DNA of 63,225 bases. Source: Carboxylicivirga fragile. GTDB lineage: Bacteria; Bacteroidota; Bacteroidia; Bacteroidales; Marinilabiliaceae. Positions 19,743 through 27,067 of the stretch are shown one piece after another. Position 1 is the first letter of the stretch. Each line of letters begins with the position of its first letter. Location of the stretch: the NCBI GenBank assembly GCA_025499625.1, contig JAFMVD010000034.1, forward strand, positions 1 through 63,225. Reading direction: 5' to 3'. The notes under the pieces are model-generated. The model ran no database searches and was not told the origin of the DNA. It worked only from the letters and a program-made list of their open reading frames with translations. Made by a program: the position numbers and the translations under genes.

Positions 19743-21521
19743 ATGAAAAAGGTGAATCAACTTTTGGGGAGATTTTTGGTATGGAGGGTTCGCAACATCA
19801 GCCAAAAGCAGTTTATTTTAATTCTGAGTTTATTGGTTGGAGTTTTAAGTGGACTAGCGGCAGTTGTACTTAAAAACACCATTCACACAACACATGGTTT
19901 ATTAACCAACAATTTCAACACCGAGAGTTTAAACTACCTTTATCTTGCCTACCCAATCATAGGTATATTAATCACCATTCTTATCGTAAAATACGTCATT
20001 AAGGATAATCTGGGTCATGGTGTGAGTAAAATTCTCTACGCAATCTCTAAGCGTGGTGGACACATCAAATCTCATAACAATTACTCATCCATATTAAGCA
20101 GTACATTCACAATTGGTTTTGGTGGATCGGTAGGAGCTGAGGCTCCAATTGTTCTAACAGGTGCATCCATCGGATCATCGCTAGGCCGATTGTTTCACAT
20201 GAACACAAAAACCATCATTCTACTAATAGGGTGTGGTGCTGCAGGTGCTATTGGAGGTATTTTTAAAGCCCCTATTGCAGGGCTGGTATTTACACTGGAA
20301 GTATTAATGCTGGATTTAACAATGGCCTCGTTGGTACCTTTATTGATTGCAGCTGTTTCGGCCGCCACGGTGTCGTACTTTTTCTTGGGTAAAGAGGTTG
20401 AATTTGCCTTTGCCCTAGAAGCCCCTTTTCACCTAAGCAATATACCATACTATCTGGCACTTGGAATAATGGCAGGACTAATCTCCCTCTATTTTACACG
20501 AGGTGTAATGCAAGTTGAGAAACGCCTTGGTGGTATTAAAAACACCTACTCTAAATGGTTAGTTGGAGGTATCGGCCTAAGCTTTTTGATTTTTCTTTTT
20601 CCACCACTATATGGTGAGGGTTATCACACCATTACCGCTTTATTAAATGGCAATAGCCACGAAGTATTAAGCGGTAGTTTATTCTATAGTTTTCAGGACA
20701 ATACGTGGGGACTACTGACTTTTCTCGGGCTTTTAATCGTCTTTAAAGTATTTGCCACAGCATTCACAACTGGTAGCGGTGGTATCGGTGGTATTTTTGC
20801 CCCAACACTATTTATGGGAGGTATCACGGGTTATTTCTTTTCTCGCTTAGCCAATAGTCTGGGTTTTGTTGATTTGCCAACCTCACATTTTACACTTGTT
20901 GGCATGGCAGGAATGATGGCAGGTGTGATGCATGCACCATTAACCGCTATTTTCCTTATCGCCGAAATAACAAATGGATATGGATTATTCATCCCATTGA
21001 TGATTACCTCAACCATTGCCTACTTAACCATTATGTATTTTGAGCCACACTCCTTATATACAAAGCGATTGGCTGCCAAAGGCGAGTTAATCACGCACCA
21101 CAAGGACAAAGCTGTATTAACCATGATGCGCCTGGATCGTGTACTAGAAACTGACTTTAAAACCATTCATCCGCAGATGACGCTTGGCGAATTGGTTAAA
21201 GTTATCTCTACCTCGAAACGTAATATCTTTCCGGTTATTAAGAAAAGTGGCGAATTGCGCGGTATTGTCTTGCTCGACGACATTCGCGAAATCATGTTTA
21301 ACCACGAAATGTACGAGGAAACTCTGGTTGAAGAATTAATGAACATACCTCCTACCATGATTGAACGTGAAGAAAACATGGATGCTGTGATGCGTAAGTT
21401 TGAGGAAACAGGTGCCTGGAACCTTCCTGTTGTTGAAGGTGGTAAATACCTGGGCTTTGTATCTAAATCAAAAATTTTCTCTGTCTATCGTCGTGTTTTG
21501 ATTCACTTCTCTGACGAATAA
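19743..21521 (+). CDS. ClC-type chloride channel/transporter with CBS pair (paralogue 2)
   Basis: 592 aa from the ATG at 19743. Same order as the gene at 15803: ClC domain with GFGGSVGAEAPIVLTG and GSGGIGGIFAPTLFMG, then two CBS domains (about 460-590). The gating Glu is kept, in GAEAP rather than the GREGP of the best-known ClCs; the proton-Glu region reads FTLEV, as in the paralogue. Length and start (MKKVNQLLGRFLVWRVR) match paralogue 1 closely, so the pair likely arose by duplication. CBS domains suggest control by nucleotides. Confidence 0.88.
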   Translation: MKKVNQLLGRFLVWRVRNISQKQFILILSLLVGVLSGLAAVVLKNTIHTTHGLLTNNFNTESLNYLYLAYPIIGILITILIVKYVIKDNLGHGVSKILYAISKRGGHIKSHNNYSSILSSTFTIGFGGSVGAEAPIVLTGASIGSSLGRLFHMNTKTIILLIGCGAAGAIGGIFKAPIAGLVFTLEVLMLDLTMASLVPLLIAAVSAATVSYFFLGKEVEFAFALEAPFHLSNIPYYLALGIMAGLISLYFTRGVMQVEKRLGGIKNTYSKWLVGGIGLSFLIFLFPPLYGEGYHTITALLNGNSHEVLSGSLFYSFQDNTWGLLTFLGLLIVFKVFATAFTTGSGGIGGIFAPTLFMGGITGYFFSRLANSLGFVDLPTSHFTLVGMAGMMAGVMHAPLTAIFLIAEITNGYGLFIPLMITSTIAYLTIMYFEPHSLYTKRLAAKGELITHHKDKAVLTMMRLDRVLETDFKTIHPQMTLGELVKVISTSKRNIFPVIKKSGELRGIVLLDDIREIMFNHEMYEETLVEELMNIPPTMIEREENMDAVMRKFEETGAWNLPVVEGGKYLGFVSKSKIFSVYRRVLIHFSDE

Positions 21522-21543
21522 AACTCTAAGAAATTAGATAATA

Positions 21544-21564
21544 GACTTCTAGATGATAGAAGTC
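21544..21564. terminator. Hairpin between convergent genes
   Basis: GACTTCTA/TAGAAGTC with a 5-base loop, inside an outer AGAAATTA/TAATTTCT pair (~21529-21577). It sits between ClC paralogue 2 (+) and the DUF2752 gene (-). There is no long T-run, so terminator function is tentative. Confidence 0.4.
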
Positions 21565-21618
21565 CATCATAATTTCTCTGAAACACGGACTTCGGACTAC
21601 TTGCTACGGACTTTCAAT

Positions 21619-22014
21619 CTAAATCCCCACTATTATACTACGGCCCCAAGCAACCAAAATTAGCACTAATAAGATAATAACATAGATCTTTGGCCACGGA
21701 CGCTTCAATGCCTTCCACAAACTTGCTTCTCCATAGATCATATCACGCAACGACCAGAATAAAGCCAGAAGCAGAAAACCATTAAACACTATCCCAAATG
21801 GGTGATAGTACAAGGATGCCAACACATCGCCTCGTAGCAGTTTCCAGGTACTACGACCCATACCACAACCCGGACAAGGGATGCCACTTACCCCTTTAAA
21901 CAAACATGTGCTTTGGTAATTATCTATGGTCTTAAAGAATAGTAAATACGCATAACCTGCTACAATTACTACCGCAATTATGACATTAATATATGACGAT
22001 CGAAAGCGAATCAA
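21619..22014 (-). CDS. DUF2752 membrane protein
   Basis: 131 aa with three TM helices. It carries the hallmark C..G(I/V)PCPGCGMGRS motif (around residues 36-52) followed by a HPFG segment, the signature of DUF2752, a small membrane family of unknown function often next to TM2 proteins. The frame has no ATG; the first codon is a TTG directly after the TAA of the TM2 gene, so the two are translationally coupled. Cysteine pairs suggest metal or redox binding (inference). Confidence 0.75.
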   Translation of the reverse strand: MIRFRSSYINVIIAVVIVAGYAYLLFFKTIDNYQSTCLFKGVSGIPCPGCGMGRSTWKLLRGDVLASLYYHPFGIVFNGFLLLALFWSLRDMIYGEASLWKALKRPWPKIYVIILLVLILVAWGRSIIVGI

Positions 22015-22353
22015 TTATAAGGAGGCGTGATAAAACTTTTCGAAATTACTTTCTTTGGTAGCACTCATAATAATAAACAGATCAACAATGTACCAAAAAC
22101 CCAATCCTCCGCATGTAAGTAACTTAGCAAAACCTAATCCAACCTGTCCAATCATAAAACGATCAATACCCAAGGTTCCAAAAAAGAAAGACAGAAGAAA
22201 TACCACTATCGGGCTTCTGTATTCCTGGGCGTGAACCAAAAACGCCTTTTGTTCATCCAGATTATCCAAACTTTGCTTGATCATTGGCAAACGTTCTGCT
22301 GGAAATTTATCGCTGTTTTGAGCCAGAAAAAAAGTAACTGCATTTGCGTCCAT
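22015..22353 (-). CDS. TM2 domain protein
   Basis: About 112 aa starting MDANAVTFFL. An N-terminal soluble helix region (1-45) is followed by the TM2 domain: two TM helices with the GTLGIDRFMIG turn and a GGLGFWYIVDLF segment. TM2 proteins are small membrane proteins of unclear function. The ATG at 22353 matches the usual N-terminus; the frame stays open to 22407. It is the first gene of a two-gene unit with the DUF2752 gene and divergent from glyA. The 12-bp palindrome ATCCTGCAGGAT (22407-22418) lies just upstream. Confidence 0.75.
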   Translation of the reverse strand: MDANAVTFFLAQNSDKFPAERLPMIKQSLDNLDEQKAFLVHAQEYRSPIVVFLLSFFFGTLGIDRFMIGQVGLGFAKLLTCGGLGFWYIVDLFIIMSATKESNFEKFYHASL

Positions 22354-22480
22354 ATATCTCATTATTTTAAGTGTATTCAAATCTACTAAAAATGTGAGTT
22401 TTATCAATCCTGCAGGATATCATTTTTGCAGTTCGATAAAAGTTATAAACTGCAACACTTTTTTATATCATATAGTTGCG

Positions 22481-22488
22481 TAAATTTG
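22481..22488 (+). promoter_or_regulatory. -7 box of glyA (TAAATTTG)
   Basis: Fits TAnnTTTG, 53 bp before the preferred glyA start. The -33 element is not clear. Confidence 0.5.
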
Positions 22489-22540
22489 TGGACTATTGAT
22501 GAAAAAGCTGTAAAAACTATTGAAAACAAATTACATACAG

Positions 22541-23821
22541 ATGAAAAGAGATACAGTAATCTTTGACTTGATCAATCAGGAATACGATCGTCAAAAAAAC
22601 GGCATCGAATTAATCGCTTCTGAAAACTTTGTGAGCGAACAAGTAATGGAAGCACAAGGCTCTTGTTTAACCAACAAATATGCCGAAGGATACCCAGGGA
22701 AACGCTATTATGGCGGATGTCAGGTGGTTGATAAAACTGAGCAATTGGCTATCGACAGAGCATGTGAATTATTTGGTGCAGAATACGCCAATGTACAGCC
22801 TCACTCAGGTGCTCAAGCTAATGCTGCTGTATTTTTCGCGGTACTTAAGCCAGGTGACACTTTCATGGGCTTAGACCTTGCACATGGTGGTCACTTAACA
22901 CACGGTTCGCCGGTAAACTTCTCAGGTGTAACTTATAACCCAATTTGCTATCACGTAAAAGAAGATACTGGATTGGTTGATTACGACGAGATGGAAACAT
23001 TGGCTCGTGAGCAAAAACCTAAAATGATTATTGCTGGTGCTTCTGCTTACTCTCGCGAGTGGGATTATGCACGTATGCGTCGTTTGGCTGATGAGATTGG
23101 TGCTTTGTTATTGTGCGACATGGCTCACCCAGCCGGAATGATTGCTAAAGGTCGTTTGAACAACCCTGTTGAGCACTGTCACATTGTAACTACCACTACT
23201 CACAAAACTTTACGTGGCCCTCGCGGCGGTATGATTTTGATGGGTAAAGATTACGAAAACCCATTTGGATACAAGACTCCAAAAGGTGAAACTAAGATGA
23301 TGAGCGCAGTGCTTGACTTCGCTGTATTTCCAGGACAACAAGGTGGACCTTTGGAGCACGTAATTGCCGCTAAGGCTATTGCTTTTGGTGAGGCTCTTTC
23401 TGATGGTTTTGCAACGTACGTTGACCAGGTGCGCTCAAATGCACAGGCTATGGCTGGCGAGTTTGTAAAACTAGGGTATAAGATTATTTCAGGTGGAACT
23501 GATAACCACCTAATGTTGATCGACCTTCGTTCTAAATTCCCTGATATATCAGGTAAGAAAGTAGAAAATACTTTGGTTAAGGCTGACATCACTATTAACA
23601 AAAACATGGTGCCTTTCGATACACGTTCACCATTCTCAACATCGGGTATCCGCATTGGTACTTCTGCCATCACTTCGCGTGGTTTGAAAGAAGACGAAAT
23701 GCGTGTGATCGTTAACTTCATCGACGAGGTTATTTCTAACATCGATAACGAGGAAGTTATTGCTGGTGTTTGCAAAAAGGTAAACGCATTGATGGCTGAT
23801 AAGCCGATGTTTGCATGGTAG
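22541..23821 (+). CDS. glyA: Serine hydroxymethyltransferase
   Basis: 426 aa, full length. Converts serine and tetrahydrofolate to glycine and 5,10-methylene-THF in the cytosol. Visible motifs: [26 protein letters not shown], the PLP-lysine stretch [14 protein letters not shown] near residue 230, and the GG(T)DNHL block. The start [10 protein letters not shown] is preferred over a TTG seven codons upstream. Its last eight codons (ADKPMFAW), stop and terminator are repeated at 31424, on the far side of a 7.6-kb accessory block. Confidence 0.95.
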   Translation: MKRDTVIFDLINQEYDRQKNGIELIASENFVSEQVMEAQGSCLTNKYAEGYPGKRYYGGCQVVDKTEQLAIDRACELFGAEYANVQPHSGAQANAAVFFAVLKPGDTFMGLDLAHGGHLTHGSPVNFSGVTYNPICYHVKEDTGLVDYDEMETLAREQKPKMIIAGASAYSREWDYARMRRLADEIGALLLCDMAHPAGMIAKGRLNNPVEHCHIVTTTTHKTLRGPRGGMILMGKDYENPFGYKTPKGETKMMSAVLDFAVFPGQQGGPLEHVIAAKAIAFGEALSDGFATYVDQVRSNAQAMAGEFVKLGYKIISGGTDNHLMLIDLRSKFPDISGKKVENTLVKADITINKNMVPFDTRSPFSTSGIRIGTSAITSRGLKEDEMRVIVNFIDEVISNIDNEEVIAGVCKKVNALMADKPMFAW

Positions 23822-23937
23822 GTTAATAGCCACTAGCCCCCGATAGCTATCGGGGTAGCGATTTACATAATATACAAATAATTTAAGGAACGGTTCTTTA
23901 CTGCTGTATTGCAATAGAGAACCGTTCCTTTTTTATA
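23795..23937 (+). repeat. Direct repeat A: glyA 3' end plus terminator
   Basis: Runs from the GCTGAT that encodes the start of ADKPMFAW through the stop, a CCCCCGATAGCTATCGGGG palindrome (23837-23855), the run AGCGATTTACAT and the terminator. Copy B at 31424-31577 has the same parts in the same order. The terminator is identical over more than 45 bp, and the stop-to-palindrome spacer is more diverged. Confidence 0.9.
23885..23934 (+). terminator. glyA terminator
   Basis: AAGGAACGGTTCT pairs perfectly with AGAACCGTTCCTT (23918-23930) around a 20-base loop, followed by TTTT. An identical copy terminates the receptor gene at 31524. Confidence 0.9.
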
Positions 23938-23959
23938 TACGTTAAGCGCTTACGGCCAT

Positions 23960-24295
23960 ACATACAACACCAACCATCCTACACATGCGTCTATCAGACT
24001 TACATATAATGCTACCTGATTTACAAAGCCTTTTGGTATTAATACATATAATGCTGGCACTTTTTCATACTTCTCTGTAACGATTACATACCATACTGCT
24101 TGCCTTACATAGTCAGCTAACAATAAAACATACAACGCTGACATCTTAACATATCCTTCTACCTTACTTACACACGTTGCTTCCTAAACCACATAGCCTA
24201 TCACAATTAAAGCATACTGCTCTATCAACTTTACATACAACTTTCCCATTAATACCATACAATACTTAAGCTATTGCTATCGTACCTATACTATT
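23960..24295. repeat. Degenerate 21-bp tandem array, about 13-16 units
   Basis: Units begin at 23960, 23981, 24002 and then every 21 bp to about 24233, with looser units to ~24295. Consensus is about ACATAYAAYGCTNNCNNNTTT; best units are 24002, 24044, 24086 and 24128. On the minus strand the array reads as heptads starting YV (for example YVLLLAD, YVRQAVW, YVLIPKG), interrupted by one stop (TAG, 24184-24186). It is therefore either a decayed heptad-coding repeat or a non-coding 2-helical-turn repeat. It is not a CRISPR: there are no constant repeats or unique spacers. Confidence 0.7.
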
Positions 24296-24347
24296 TACTA
24301 TCACACTGGCATTTATCAAACAAAACAACCTATTCACATAAGAATAC

Positions 24348-24447
24348 GAGTCACTCATCATAGAAATTGAATTTTCATCCCTAAAAAGGTGTTACGATTC
24401 TGCTTTTCTGCAATTAATGAGTGAGCACTCAATTTTGAGTCACTCAT
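24348..24447 (+). promoter_or_regulatory. Operator-like repeats before the helical-protein gene
   Basis: GAGTCACTCAT occurs at 24348-24358 and 24437-24447. The second copy is the right arm of a near-perfect palindrome (24417-24447, ATGAGTGA...TCACTCAT) with a nested ACTCAA/TTGAGT hairpin. It lies 21 bp before the ATG at 24469. Binding by a dimeric regulator, possibly the HTH protein at 25268, is an inference. Confidence 0.5.
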
Positions 24448-24468
24448 AACCTTAAATTTATCCAAACC

Positions 24469-25143
24469 ATGAATGCACAGCAACGCAACAAAGTGGCCAT
24501 GTTTAAGGCCGTAAAAAATGTATTTGACACCTACCCTACTGAATTGAACCTTATTAAAGCTCTGGAAGGCTTTATTGTTGACTTCGATGCTTTATTAGTA
24601 AAAATTGAGGCAGCGCATCAGGTGCAGCAGGGCAATACAACCGGTAACCGCCAACTGAAGTTAAAAGAAGAGGCCGAAATGATACAGGCCACTGTTCAAG
24701 TAGCGGGTACCATGTTTGTGTATGCACAAGTTAATGAACTACCCGATTTACAAGCCAAGTGTGCTGTTTCGGCATCGCAACTGGAACGTATGTCGGATGA
24801 AAAAGTGAGAGCAACTTGCTTAAATATATACGAAGAAGCCCACAAACTAGGTGATGCATTAACTGACTATGGGAAAACAGCGGAAGATGTGGCTCAATTG
24901 AAAAAGGAGATTGACGACTTCGCAGCCATCATTTCCTCGCCTCGATCCGCCATAGTAACGCGTTCGCAAGCCACCAAAGAACTGGCGATACTAACCAAAG
25001 ATTGTAACGATCTGCTACGTAATAAAATTGATAAACTCGTAGAATTATTAAAAGACTCACAAGCTAAAGTATATAATACTTATCGGGCAGCTCGTGTAAT
25101 TGTTGATTTACGAGGTGGACATCAACATATTGATGAAGAGTAA
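24469..25143 (+). CDS. Hypothetical all-helical protein, ~224 aa
   Basis: No signal peptide or TM segment, so cytosolic. Almost wholly predicted helix, with two similar-looking four-helix halves (about 1-110 and 115-215). A conserved-looking stretch ISSPRSAIVTRSQATKEL lies around residues 150-170, and the tail is GGHQHIDEE. I recall proteins of this look in Bacteroidota but cannot name a function. It is preceded by an operator-like palindrome and followed by a strong terminator, so it is a single-gene unit, first in the accessory block. Confidence 0.7.
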   Translation: MNAQQRNKVAMFKAVKNVFDTYPTELNLIKALEGFIVDFDALLVKIEAAHQVQQGNTTGNRQLKLKEEAEMIQATVQVAGTMFVYAQVNELPDLQAKCAVSASQLERMSDEKVRATCLNIYEEAHKLGDALTDYGKTAEDVAQLKKEIDDFAAIISSPRSAIVTRSQATKELAILTKDCNDLLRNKIDKLVELLKDSQAKVYNTYRAARVIVDLRGGHQHIDEE

Positions 25144-25153
25144 ACTTAACTAA

Positions 25154-25200
25154 GGATGCGATCTTAATTAACAAGGTGTAAATAAAGATCGCATCCTTTT
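25154..25200 (+). terminator. Terminator of the helical-protein gene
   Basis: GGATGCGATCTT pairs with AAGATCGCATCC (25185-25196) and is followed by TTTTT. Confidence 0.9.
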
Positions 25201-25220
25201 TCATTACAAGCATTAACCTA

Positions 25221-25250
25221 CCCCAATCCCGATAATTATCGGGATCGGGG
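25221..25250. repeat. CCCGAT...ATCGGG palindromic element
   Basis: CCCC-AAT-CCCGATAATTATCGGG-ATC-GGGG: a nested palindrome of the same family as at 15643, located just upstream of the HTH gene. Confidence 0.65.
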
Positions 25251-25267
25251 CTTAGACCTATTTTACT

Positions 25268-25513
25268 ATGAAACTTAACCAAAAGATAACGCCTTACCAG
25301 CAATTAATTACCTTAATTGAGAACGAAACGACAGGATCGGCAAAGGAACTTTCCAATTTTATTGGTATTTCTCGAGCTACCTTATTTACTATGCTCGACG
25401 AAATTAGAGGCATGGGTGTTGGCATCAAATACGATGAAGAAATAAACAGTTACATCTATACAAACGGGAAACGCATAAAGGTGAATAAACCCATAGAAGT
25501 AATTGAAACATAG
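25268..25513 (+). CDS. Small HTH DNA-binding protein
   Basis: 81 aa. Residues ~10-50 fold as a DeoR/HTH_11-like helix-turn-helix (LIENETTGSAKELSNFIGISRATLFTMLDEI is the run, split here as tri-helical), followed by a short beta wing (IKYDEEINSYIYTNGK). No effector domain, so it should act as a simple DNA-binding switch. It starts 17 bp after a palindromic element and 39 bp before the first GLPGLI gene, so it is probably their local regulator and co-transcribed. Target unknown. Confidence 0.75.
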   Translation: MKLNQKITPYQQLITLIENETTGSAKELSNFIGISRATLFTMLDEIRGMGVGIKYDEEINSYIYTNGKRIKVNKPIEVIET

Positions 25514-25552
25514 AAACATTGTAAAATACTCACAAAACTTAAGGCCCAACTT

Positions 25553-26380
25553 ATGAGCAAATTAATGCCCCTATTCCTAATCTCCTTTATAGGCAATTAC
25601 TTTAGTTGCAATAGCCAAAACCTCACTGTGCTCGATACAAGCATATACTTTTGTCAGTACAACTATGTGGTTCAGGTTGATTCAACTGATGTAGCAATTA
25701 AACAAGCAACAGTAATGAACCTCTATATTGGGAATGGCATTTCGAAATACGAGCACAGTAGTAACTTTAGAAAGGACTCATTATTAAAAGTCCACAGCAA
25801 GGAAGACCCTACTACTGCCGCATTAAAGATTTTACCATCGCTCATGAATAACAGGAGCAATTTTTTTACAAAATATCAAGTGATTAAAACAAAAACAAAC
25901 AAAGTAGTGCTGAAGGAACAAATCGAAAAAACATTTTATCAAGTAGAGATGGACACTGCCCTTTCGTGGCAACTAATCGATAGAGATACCACTATACTTG
26001 GTTTAAATTGCAAAATGGCCAGAACCGACTATAAAGGAAGAAACTACAAGGCTTATTATACCACTGATATTCCAATAGGAGACGGCCCGTATATCTTCAA
26101 AGGTTTGCCGGGTCTTATCATTTCAATTACTGACGCTCACAAAGAACATACCTTTGAACTCATTACATTTCTTCCTAATAGTTATAAAAGACCAATCTAC
26201 GATTATAACATAGTTTATAAAAGTATAACAAGCCAACAATACATTAAAGCAAAAGAAGTTTCGTTAAATAGTCAGATTGAAAAATATACATCCTCATCAA
26301 TGACACAAGATCCTAACATAGCCCTGAGAATGCGCTTCCATATGATGAAACACAATAACTTTATCGAACGCTTTCAGTAA
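25553..26380 (+). CDS. GLPGLI family protein 1
   Basis: 275 aa with an N-terminal export signal (first ~20 residues). It has the family signature GDGPYIFKGLPGLIISI around residues 177-193, preceded by the GRNYKAYYTTDIPI strand and ending with the typical NNFIERF. The family is exported, beta-rich and of unknown function, and usually sits beside TonB-receptor-like barrels. Here it follows the small HTH gene and precedes a strong terminator. The paralogues at 27068 and 27930 share the signature and the C-terminal motif. Confidence 0.85.
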   Translation: MSKLMPLFLISFIGNYFSCNSQNLTVLDTSIYFCQYNYVVQVDSTDVAIKQATVMNLYIGNGISKYEHSSNFRKDSLLKVHSKEDPTTAALKILPSLMNNRSNFFTKYQVIKTKTNKVVLKEQIEKTFYQVEMDTALSWQLIDRDTTILGLNCKMARTDYKGRNYKAYYTTDIPIGDGPYIFKGLPGLIISITDAHKEHTFELITFLPNSYKRPIYDYNIVYKSITSQQYIKAKEVSLNSQIEKYTSSSMTQDPNIALRMRFHMMKHNNFIERFQ

Positions 26381-26407
26381 GTTGAACTATTCTTCATAGT
26401 GTACCAA

Positions 26408-26449
26408 GGAGCGGCTCTCTTTTGCTTATTGCTTATAAAGAGCCGCTCC
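26408..26449 (+). terminator. Terminator of the HTH-GLPGLI1 unit
   Basis: GGAGCGGCTCT pairs perfectly with AGAGCCGCTCC (26439-26449) over a 20-base loop, 27 bp after the stop codon. The tail is CTTATT rather than a clean T-run. Confidence 0.8.
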
Positions 26450-26482
26450 CTTATTACTAACATTAAAATAATTATAAAAAAA

Positions 26483-26650
26483 GGGGGGGGGCAGTCTATT
26501 TTTTTAGACTGGTTGACACTTATATTTGTTCCTGCTTAATAAAAATGGCCATTTTAAAAAGCAAACCCTGCCTACCAAGCACAATGTTCGACGCAGTGCA
26601 GCTTGGCCGCGGTAATAACCGCTAAGCAGGGCCGCAGGATTAAACCTGCA
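26483..26650 (+). other. Structured non-coding segment (candidate ncRNA or leader)
   Basis: Starts with nine G (26483-26491) and the hairpin CAGTCTA/TAGACTG (26492-26511). TATATTTG (26521-26528) fits a -7 box. Downstream is a possible three-way junction: CCCTGC (26566-26571) with GCAGGG (26626-26631), CCAAGC (26575-26580) with GCTTGG (26601-26606), and GCGGT (26609-26613) with ACCGC (26618-26622). It is followed by the hairpin GCAGG/CCTGC (26634-26649). It is markedly more GC-rich than its surroundings and no open frame is present. Confidence 0.5.
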
Positions 26651-26663
26651 CAAATTTAATTTA

Positions 26664-26783
26664 TACCAATTGTATTTCAAAAGAAATGCAAAGGCATTCT
26701 GCTAAATACAATGGTAAATGCCGATACACAATCACAGATTGATATTCCCCGACATTATCGGGGTCGTCTTGATTGGTAATCGG
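26664..26783. repeat. Composite palindromic elements before the small secreted peptide
   Basis: TACCAATTGTATTT (26664) pairs with AAATACAATGGTA (to 26716), with an inner AATGC/GCATT hairpin. Next, CCGAT (26721) pairs with ATCGG (to 26783), enclosing AATC/GATT and the CCCCGA/TCGGGG hairpin at 26747-26762. These look like small mobile palindromes (REP/MITE-type) and would lie in the leader of the gene at 26814. Confidence 0.55.
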
Positions 26784-26813
26784 TATATTTATTAATCATT
26801 TAAATTTTGTGTG

Positions 26814-27008
26814 ATGAAAAAAGTCAAAAGTTTATTTTTATTAATGTTATTTGTTACTGCCGTATCGCAAACAACTATTGCTGAATGCTATACTGTAAGA
26901 ATGTGCGATGGTGAAGACGGAGGACGTCGATATGGATTGATATGTGGTGACACCTATGATGAAATAAGGGAATCCGTTGATGAGATGTGGGAAATACTTG
27001 AATGCTAA
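26814..27008 (+). CDS. Small secreted four-cysteine peptide
   Basis: 64 aa. A signal peptide (MKKVKSLFLLMLFVTAVSQTTIA, start of ~22 residues) is followed by an acidic mature peptide of about 41 aa with four Cys (ECY, RMC, LIC and the C-terminal LEC), enough for two disulfides. No known family recognised. The ATG at 26814 is preferred over the GTG one codon earlier. It has its own terminator and lies between GLPGLI genes and a receptor, so it could be a secreted peptide handled by them (inference). Confidence 0.6.
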   Translation: MKKVKSLFLLMLFVTAVSQTTIAECYTVRMCDGEDGGRRYGLICGDTYDEIRESVDEMWEILEC

Positions 27009-27021
27009 AACAATAAATATG

Positions 27022-27050
27022 AAAGAGCTACCAACAATTGGTGGCTCTTT
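27022..27050 (+). terminator. Terminator of the small peptide gene
   Basis: AAAGAGC-T-ACCA pairs with TGGT-G-GCTCTTT around a 5-base loop, 13 bp after the stop. Confidence 0.75.
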
Positions 27051-27067
27051 AAATTAACTCAGTTATT

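Noticed and set aside
22407-22418. ATCCTGCAGGAT palindrome as an operator
   Set aside because: A single 12-bp palindrome with no second copy or paired promoter element; too weak to call.
23950-24144. 64-aa minus-strand ORF with YV repeats
   Set aside because: It is the translation of the 21-bp array; the same repeat continues past an in-frame stop, so it is not supported as a working gene.
23960-24295. CRISPR array
   Set aside because: Units are degenerate with 21-bp period, with no constant repeat plus unique spacer and no cas genes.
26513-26518. TTGACA as a sigma-70-type -35 box
   Set aside because: Bacteroidota promoters use TTTG and TAnnTTTG; there is no TATAAT at the right distance.
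26600-26625. CCGCGGTAATA resembles the universal 16S rRNA 515-region motif
   Set aside because: Only about 10-11 bp match, and the surrounding sequence is unlike rRNA; the stems around it explain the bases better.
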